From assembly GCA_022495995.1 (NCBI GenBank), contig JAFEMH010000079.1, positions 930,001-994,000 on the forward strand: a stretch of 64,000 nt of DNA, written 5' to 3'. This DNA is from Adenophora triphylla var. japonica (taxonomy: Eukaryota; Streptophyta; Magnoliopsida; Asterales; Campanulaceae). Numbering within the stretch: the first letter of the stretch is position 1; every line of letters begins with the position of its first letter. A program made the position numbers and the translations under genes. Positions 57,625-64,000 of this stretch are shown in pieces. The notes below the pieces were generated by a model. It was not told the origin of the DNA. It did not search any database and was given only the letters and a program-made list of their open reading frames with translations.

Positions 57625-58708
57625 TGTAAGTACCCAAATCCGGATCGTCCAAATCCGTCAGAAAGTTAACCGAAATCCGTTAATTGGCCCGCTCCAGGTT
57701 AACCGTAACTCGTTAAACTCCTCGTTGTCGTGCCAACGAGACGTCCCGGGACTGCCCCGTGCATCCCGACGTCAAAGCATACTTAACACGTGTCATCTCA
57801 CGTAAAAGTATGGCTTTCCCTGAAAAACGCACTTTCCGACACTTTTCGGGGGCGTTTCGGACATTTTCCGGACTGTTATTTTAAAAAACGGACAAAACCG
57901 GGACCCGGGAACAAACTCCCACATAGGCTGGTGACTCACAGGGCACGTGGCAGCCATGCCACCTCCCTCTAGTTGTAACGACCCGAGCCCGAAGCCCGAC
58001 CCGCTACACAGGCACCACACACTGGCCCACTAAGCACCTCCTCAATTGGGTCAACCACAGCCCATCACAGGCCTCCAAAAGTCCAATGGATGATTTGATG
58101 CTTAGTAGTAGTGTATGGGCCTTCTATATATCACACTAAATTTCCACATATTTTCGATGTGGGATGGGGGATATCACATTCTCCCCCACTCAAACCCTTG
58201 CCGTCTCTGGCAAGGTCAATTCAATACCCAGATCGTCCCCCAGGCTAGCTCGCAAGCCTTAAGGCCGGGGGTCCGCTCTGATACCATTTGTAACGACCCG
58301 AGCCCGAAGCCCGACCTGCTACGCAGACACTACACACTGGCCTACTAAATACCTCCTCATTTGAGTTAACCACAGTCCATCACAGGCCTCCAAAAGTCAA
58401 AGTTTCAATGGATTATTTGATGGTTAGTAGTAGTGTATGGGCCTTCTATATATCACACTAAATTTCCACATATTTTCGATGTGGGATGGGGGATATCACA
58501 CTAGTCACCCTTCAATCACAAATCAAGCTGAAAAGACCAAAATACCCCTGGAATTCAGTCAAAGTCCGGCCGGACTCCCTGTGCAAACTTTCTGAAATTG
58601 CCAGCAAGCCCCTCAGAATTCCAAAATACCACAAAACCCCCTGGATTCAGTCCAAGTCCGTCCGGACTCCTACTGCAATTTTCACCTATAAATAGAAATG
58701 GCTGTCAA
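57625..58708 (+). repeat. Tat-type LTR, 5' part, interrupted by a TRIM
   Basis: Begins TGTAAGTACCCAAATCC and follows 13845-14390 with few differences. The TRIM splits it at 57974-58500. It ends abruptly after the TATA box (58687) where the Tekay-type LTR starts at 58709, so the downstream half lies beyond that element or is lost. Confidence 0.8.
57974..58500 (-). mobile_element. Complete TRIM retrotransposon, 527 bp
   Basis: On the minus strand: 5' LTR 58500-58289 (TGTGATATCCCCC ... GGGTCGTTACA), two bases, primer site TGGTATCAGAGC (58286-58275, initiator Met tRNA), about 80 bp of internal sequence, polypurine tract GAGTGGGGGAGAA (58191-58179), and 3' LTR 58178-57974. The LTRs are 212 and 205 bp. 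Target duplication CTAGT at 57969-57973 and 58501-58505. There is no coding capacity, so it relied on another element for movement. Confidence 0.97.
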
Positions 58709-60947
58709 TGTGAGGACCCCGACCCGGAACCTACACGTGTCCCGAGTTGGAGCGTCCTCATACTAACCCAAAAACACTAAACTTTTAAAACTTTGCTTTG
58801 ACTTTCCAAACATAACCATTAATAACATAACATTTCAAAAGAACTCCACTCAACTCCACATCGGAGGAGGAGATAACTAACTTTGAAACGGTCAACAGTT
58901 TAGTTACAAAAGATTAAGGTTATGACGTAGAGTTTAAAGTTTATAATTACAAACTCCAAGAAAGGAATTATCAAAATACAATTTTATACATCACCCTACG
59001 TACCCCGACAATACCCCAAAAGATTACTCCAAACTCCTCTCCGCCCTTACTTGGCCGGTCCGCCTGTCTCGGGATCTAAAACAGTAAAGGGAGAGGGGTG
59101 AGAATAAATCTCAGCAAGCTATTACGAATGCAGCAATATGCCAAATAAATGCAACATATAACAAGTCGCACATAACACATTGGAAAAGCTGTAAACACAT
59201 TCCATTACCTTGGTTTACCTTTTCCCGTCTGAACAGTAGTCGTACAACATTGGGTATAATAATACTCCAATTATACAGTGAGCTGCTTAAGCAATACTCA
59301 CGTCTTATAAGACCCGTTTTTCAGGGAACCAAATAAGACAGTAGCAACTCTGTAAGGCTTTTGGCTCAATACAGATGCTATACCCCATCCTGTGGCCACA
59401 GGAGGGGACGGCCACAGATATAACATAATCCGATCACATTAGGTCACACTTCCATAATTGATCGTATTATGTTATACCCCCAATGTCAGCTGACTCACAC
59501 ATTATCAAGCACATAGTAGATACTTGAATAAATCCACAAAAAGGGATAACAATATATCAACATGGTAAAATATACTCATGTCCAACCAATATCATAGTGC
59601 AGCAATTGATCAATACACTATGCATAATATAATAATGTATATGAACTCAATGTAAGGCAAGGAAGTACCATCAATCCATCCTACAAGGTCATTATACAAT
59701 AATACATAGCCTCTTTAAAGGTCTAAGTTGAATCTACCAAGTTGGGATCATAATTGTCTAGTTACCAAACTAGGTTAGCTAACGTTTTCCAAGCAACATT
59801 TAAAGTACTTCCACTATTCCATTTTGATCACTTAGAATGTCATTGTGAAGCCAAAGTATTCTACTTTAATCTAGGTTAAAGAGATTTCATTTTGGTTCGA
59901 GTTTGATTAGGTTTGAACAGCTCTAAAGTTGATACCTTGAAACCAGGCCAGGGCACGACTCGTCCCCCAGGGCACGACTCGTGCCCCTTTGACCCCTCTC
60001 TGATTCTGGCGTCCCCTCACAGGTCACGACTTCCCTTTATCCAAGGCACGACTCGTGACCAAAGTTTGGCCCAGGGCACGACTCGTCCCCCAGGGCACGA
60101 CTCGTGCCTTAGCCCAGAAACTGAAAAACAGCAGAAATCAACACAAAAAATCCCAAGAAACCCAATGTCCAACCAAATGACTTCCAATTTGTGAACTAAA
60201 AGGGCATTTCCAACTTTGGTAACTTCATTCTACTCACTTAACTCCATGGAATCATATCTTAAACCTAGATCATTATAAATTCCATGAACCATAACATTTC
60301 CTTAATCTAAGAAAGTTTCCCAAGCAACAAAGCAAATAGAACATCCATAAGAACATAATTATTCATGAACATTCAAAGAAGGAAAAGGGTCATAATAACT
60401 CACCTTTGCCAATACAAGAGGAAATGATGATTTTCTAGGCTTGATCAATTCCCTTGGATGAACTACTCACAAAAGGACACTTAGATTTGAATTTGGTTGT
60501 GAAATGAACTTGGTAGGAACTCTTGAAATGAAAAGCTTTCACAAGGCTTCCATGGAGGAAGTGAAAGAAGAAGAATGAAGAAGAAGGAGGAAAGTGACTA
60601 GAGGAAGTATGGGGAGTGGGAAGGGAGGTATGGGAGGATAGGAGGAGTGTTGACTAATGAGGACCTAGGTTGAGGGAATAAGGGGAAAGAAAATGGCCCC
60701 CCCTCAACTCAAGGCTTTCACCAATTAATTAACCCATCTCCCTATTTATTTATCTACCCAAATTATCCTCCTCTTATTATTTATTTATTTGTTATTTTTA
60801 TATTTTTCTTAGAACATAATTTTATTTTATTATCCTTTATCCTATCATATGAAATCAATTATATAAAAATGGTCATATAATATTAACAATAATAATAAAA
60901 CACACAATGTGATATTAAAATTAATGCCTAGGTTTAGGGTCGTTACA
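58709..60947 (-). repeat. 3' LTR of the chromovirus, 2.24 kb
   Basis: Minus strand: starts TGTAACGACCCTAAACC at 60947 and ends GGGGTCCTCACA at 58709. TATAAAATT near 58988 (minus) is a likely TATA box. A repeated GGCACGACTCGTGCC-type palindrome fills 59944-60113. The pol frame overlaps the LTR start by about 27 bp. Confidence 0.85.
59944..60113. repeat. Clustered GGGCACGACTCGT palindromes in the LTR
   Basis: GGGCACGACTCGT or close variants occur five times in 170 bp, often extended to the 15-bp palindrome GGCACGACTCGTGCC. The pair at 59950 and 59969 recurs at 60074 and 60093. Confidence 0.85.
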
Positions 60948-63900
60948 CTCACTCCCCCTTAAAGAAAATTCGTCCCGAATTTTAAAAAAGAAAAACTTAC
61001 TTGGATTTTCAAACAACCACGGGTATTTCGCTCTCATCTCCGACTCTAGCTCCCACGTCGCTTCCTCAACGGTGTGGTTCTTCCAAAGGACCTTCACTAT
61101 AGGAATACTCTTAGACCTCAACTCCTTAACTTGGAACTCTAGGACTCTCAAGGGTTCCTCAACATACGACATGTCCGCTTGGACATCATCGGGGGGAGAA
61201 CTCAAGATGTGGGAAGGATCATGACAATACTTCCTCAACATCGAGACATGGAAAACATCATGAAGTAAAGAAAGAGACGGAGGCAATGCCAACCGGTAAG
61301 CCAAATCTCCAATCTTCTCTAAGATCTCAAACGGACCAACGAACCTCGGAGCCAATTTACCCTTATTGCCAAACCTCTTGATTCCCGTCCTCGGAGAGAC
61401 CTTCAAGAACACAAAGTCACCAACCTGAAAAGATAAATCCCGTCTTCTATTGTCGGCGTAGCTTTTCTGTCTACTCTGAGCCGTCTTCAATCTATCCCGA
61501 ATCACCTTGATCTTCTCCGTAGAATCTCGAACCAAATCCGGGCCCCAAAGTCTCGCTTCACCAACCTCGTCCCAACACATCGGAGATCGACACTTCCTAC
61601 CATACAACGCTTCATACGGAGCCATCTCAATACTAGACTGATAACTGTTGTTGTAGGCAAACTCCACTAAAGGTAGATGATCCTCCCAAGACAATTGGAA
61701 ATCCATTACACAAGCTCGTAACATATCCTCAAGTATCTGAATAGTTCTCTCGGACTGACCATCGGTTTGAGGATGAAACGCCGTACTAAAACACAACTTA
61801 GAACCCAAGGCTTCATGCAATGCTCTCCAAAATCTAGAAGTAAACCTCGGATCTCTGTCGGAAACAATACTAACCGGAACCCCATGAAGTCGAACGATCT
61901 CTTTCATATACAACTGGGCTAACTTCTCTAACGAAAACTTAGTTGACACCGGAAGAAAATGAGCCGACTTCGTCAATCTATCCACAATAACCCATATAGC
62001 ATCCATCTTCTTCGCGGTGAGAGGTAAACCCGAAACAAAATCCATCGAGATCCCTTCCCATTTCCATTCCGGAATATCTAATGGTTGAAGTAGTCCCGCC
62101 GGTCTTTGATGTTCTGCCTTAATCTGTTGACAAGTTAAACACTTAGATACATAATCCGCTATTTCCCTCTTCATACCATTCCACCAATACCCACGCTTCA
62201 AATCTTGATACATTTTGGTACTACCCGGATGAATCGCAAACTTAGACTTATGGCCATCCTCTAAAACACGCTTCTTGATTTCCGGCGATGAAGGAACGCA
62301 AATTCTCCCTTGAAAGGTTAATATCCCATCTCTATTTAAAGCAAAATCCCCGGCTTTCCCATCTTGCACTTGATCAAAAATTTTCTTCAACTCCGGATCA
62401 CCTTGTTGAGCTTCCTTCAAATCTCCATACAAAGTCAGAACGGCTCGAACATTCGTAATAATTACCTTACTCTTCAATTCTCGGGAACTCAAAGCTGTCA
62501 CATACGCCTTTCGGCTAATCGCATCCGCTACAACATTTGCCTTTCCTGGATGATAAGAAATTATACAATCAAAATCCTTCAAAAACTCTAACCATCTCCT
62601 TTGCCGGTTATTCAACTCCTTTTGGGTAAACAAATACTTCAAACTTTTATGGTCGGTAAAAATCTCAAATTTCGCTCCATAAAGATAATGCTTCCACTTA
62701 TGCAACGCAAATACAATCGCCGCCAACTCCATATCATGAGTAGGGTAATTCTGTTCCGCCGGTGATAACTTCCTAGAGGCATACGCAATCACTTTCCCAT
62801 TTTGCATCAACACACATCCCAAACCCGCCTTCGAGGCATCACTATAAATAACAAAATTCTCGCAACCATCCGGAAGGGTAAGAATAGGAGCCGTTGTCAA
62901 CCTCTTCTTCAATTCATCAAAGCTTGCTTCACACTTGGAATCCCATACAAACGATACATCTTTCCGAGTCAACCTAGTCAACGGAGTCGCAATCCGAGAA
63001 AACCCTTCAATGAACCTCCGATAATACCCCGCCAAACCAAGAAAACTACGGACCTCGGTCACAGTCGAAGGTTGCTTCCAATTAACCACGGCTTCAATCT
63101 TTGAAGGATCCACGGAAATTCCCGAACTCGACACAACATGCCCCAAGAAAGAAATCTGCTCAAGCCAAAACTCGCACTTACTGAACTTGGCGTACAACTG
63201 CTTCTCCCGAAGAACTGACAAAACAATCCTCAAATGATTCTCATGCTCTTCCCGGGACTTAGAGTAAACAAGAATATCATCTATGAACACTACCACAAAG
63301 CTATCAAGATAAGGCTTGAAGACACGATTCATCATATCCATAAACACGGCTGGAGCATTAGTCAACCCGAAAGGCATCACAACAAACTCATAATGACCAT
63401 ATCTAGTCCGGAAAGCTGTCTTAGCAATATCATCCGGTCAAATCTTCAACTGATGGTATCCGCTTCTCAAATCAAGCTTTGAGTAGATAACGGAACCTTG
63501 GAGTTGGTCAAACAAATCGTCTATATGCGGAAGGGGATATTTATTCTTAATGGTGGCTTGGTTCAACATACGATAGTCAATACACAATCGTAAGGTACCA
63601 TCCTTCTTCCTAACAAACAAGACCGGTGCTCCCCACGGAGACACACTAGGACGAATAAAACCTCGGTCTAACAATTCTTGCAATTGGACCTTCAACTCTT
63701 TTAACTCGGCCGGAGCCATTCTATAGGGTGCTTTAGAGATAGGAGCGGTGCCGGGCACTAAGTCAATACAAAACTCTACCTCACGATCTGGAGGCATAGA
63801 GTACTCACTAGAAAACACATCGCTAAACTCATTCACAACCGAAACATGAGCTAACTCGGAAGACTTTTTATTGGAATCTACCACATAAGCTAAGTAACCC

Positions 63901-63995
63901 GCACACCCCTTAGATAGCATCTTTCTAGCTTTTAAGGCAGAAATAACATGTAACCCGAACATAGATCTATCCGCATCAAATATAAAAGTAGGCAC
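60921..63995 (-). pseudogene. Chromovirus pol polyprotein with one in-frame stop
   Basis: The frame is continuous from the right edge to 60921 except for a TGA at 63440-63438. Domains: RT N-terminal part ([29 protein letters not shown]), RT active site FIDD near 63285, RNase H ([14 protein letters not shown] near 62910, [11 protein letters not shown]), integrase HHCC finger (H in [11 protein letters not shown]-x2-C in KCLTCQQ), DDE residues (D in SMDFVSGL, D in VSDRDPRF, E in GQSERTI), GPF-type motif (RFVGPFEI), and a chromodomain near 61165-61020 ([19 protein letters not shown]). Apart from the stop, all catalytic residues are present. Chromodomains steer insertion to particular chromatin. 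Confidence 0.93.
60948..60968 (-). other. Polypurine tract of the chromovirus
   Basis: Minus strand TTAAGGGGGAGTGAG directly before the LTR. It primes plus-strand DNA synthesis in LTR elements. Confidence 0.8.
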
Positions 63996-64000
63996 GTCAG

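Larger units (their letters stand above)
58709..64000 (-). mobile_element. Tekay/Del-like chromovirus (Ty3/gypsy), 3' part
   Basis: Minus-strand order from the right edge: protease end/RT, RNase H, integrase, chromodomain, polypurine tract and a 2.24-kb 3' LTR. The chromodomain after the integrase and the long LTR point to the Tekay/Del group. The 5' half is outside the window. Its 3' end lies in the Tat-type LTR at 58708. Confidence 0.85.

Noticed and set aside
59913..60194. 93-codon plus-strand ORF in the chromovirus LTR
   Set aside because: It translates the GGCACGACTCGT cluster, antisense to the element.
1..64000. tRNA or rRNA genes
   Set aside because: No cloverleaf-like A and B box pairs or rRNA signatures were noticed; tRNA-like bits are retrotransposon primer sites.

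Overview
This is nuclear DNA from a flowering plant, most likely a eudicot. The grounds are spliced genes with short GT-AG introns, many Stowaway-type MITEs, plant-specific retrotransposon lineages (Tat/Ogre-like, Tekay/Del chromovirus, Copia, TRIM), Mutator-like elements, and a plastid-targeted 2-isopropylmalate synthase. The species cannot be fixed from the sequence. Two host genes stand out as clearly intact; nearly everything else is transposon-derived.

Left block (1-19.6 kb): nested Tat-like Ty3/gypsy retrotransposons. Element A lies on the minus strand (5' LTR 4767-5566, PBS 4747-4764, decayed gag and protease) and is inserted in the pol gene of plus-strand element B at 5566/5567. B shows its integrase, then an antisense block related to plant mobile domain and DUF7745 proteins, then four short tandem arrays, then a 3' LTR from 13845. 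That LTR runs into a 72-bp tandem array belonging to a third element, C, whose 3' LTR begins at 17873 and truncates the next element.

Second block (19.6-30.0 kb): a decayed Mutator-type transposon carrying a plus-strand ULP1-like (C48) protease gene and a convergent minus-strand FAR1/FRS-type transposase. Both are broken by stops and frameshifts. A zf-XS-like ORF and an unknown ORF sit in between. The introns and spacers are packed with a short CTGGCAC motif that always points the same way, partly built into repeats of about 225 bp. This is the least explained feature of the window.

Third block (30.0-54.0 kb): host gene space. A 12-exon IPMS gene (30924-39915, plus, 598 aa) faces tail-to-tail a 7-exon gene (40858-52677, minus, 463 aa) of unknown function. 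All splice phases close in both models. Their introns hold several Stowaway MITEs, a Mutator-type MITE with a 9-bp target duplication, a Harbinger-like element and a local tandem duplication. A Mutator-type element with a 9-bp duplication (52851-53982), perhaps a Pack-MULE, follows.

Right block (54.0-64.0 kb): a gag remnant, an unknown minus-strand ORF, a Copia-type LTR (56281-57619), a Tat-type LTR (57625-58708) that contains a complete 527-bp TRIM with a 5-bp target duplication, and the 3' part of a minus-strand Tekay/Del-like chromovirus (58709 to window end), whose pol is interrupted by one in-frame stop.

Gene models come from reading splice sites and protein similarity by eye. No database search was possible.
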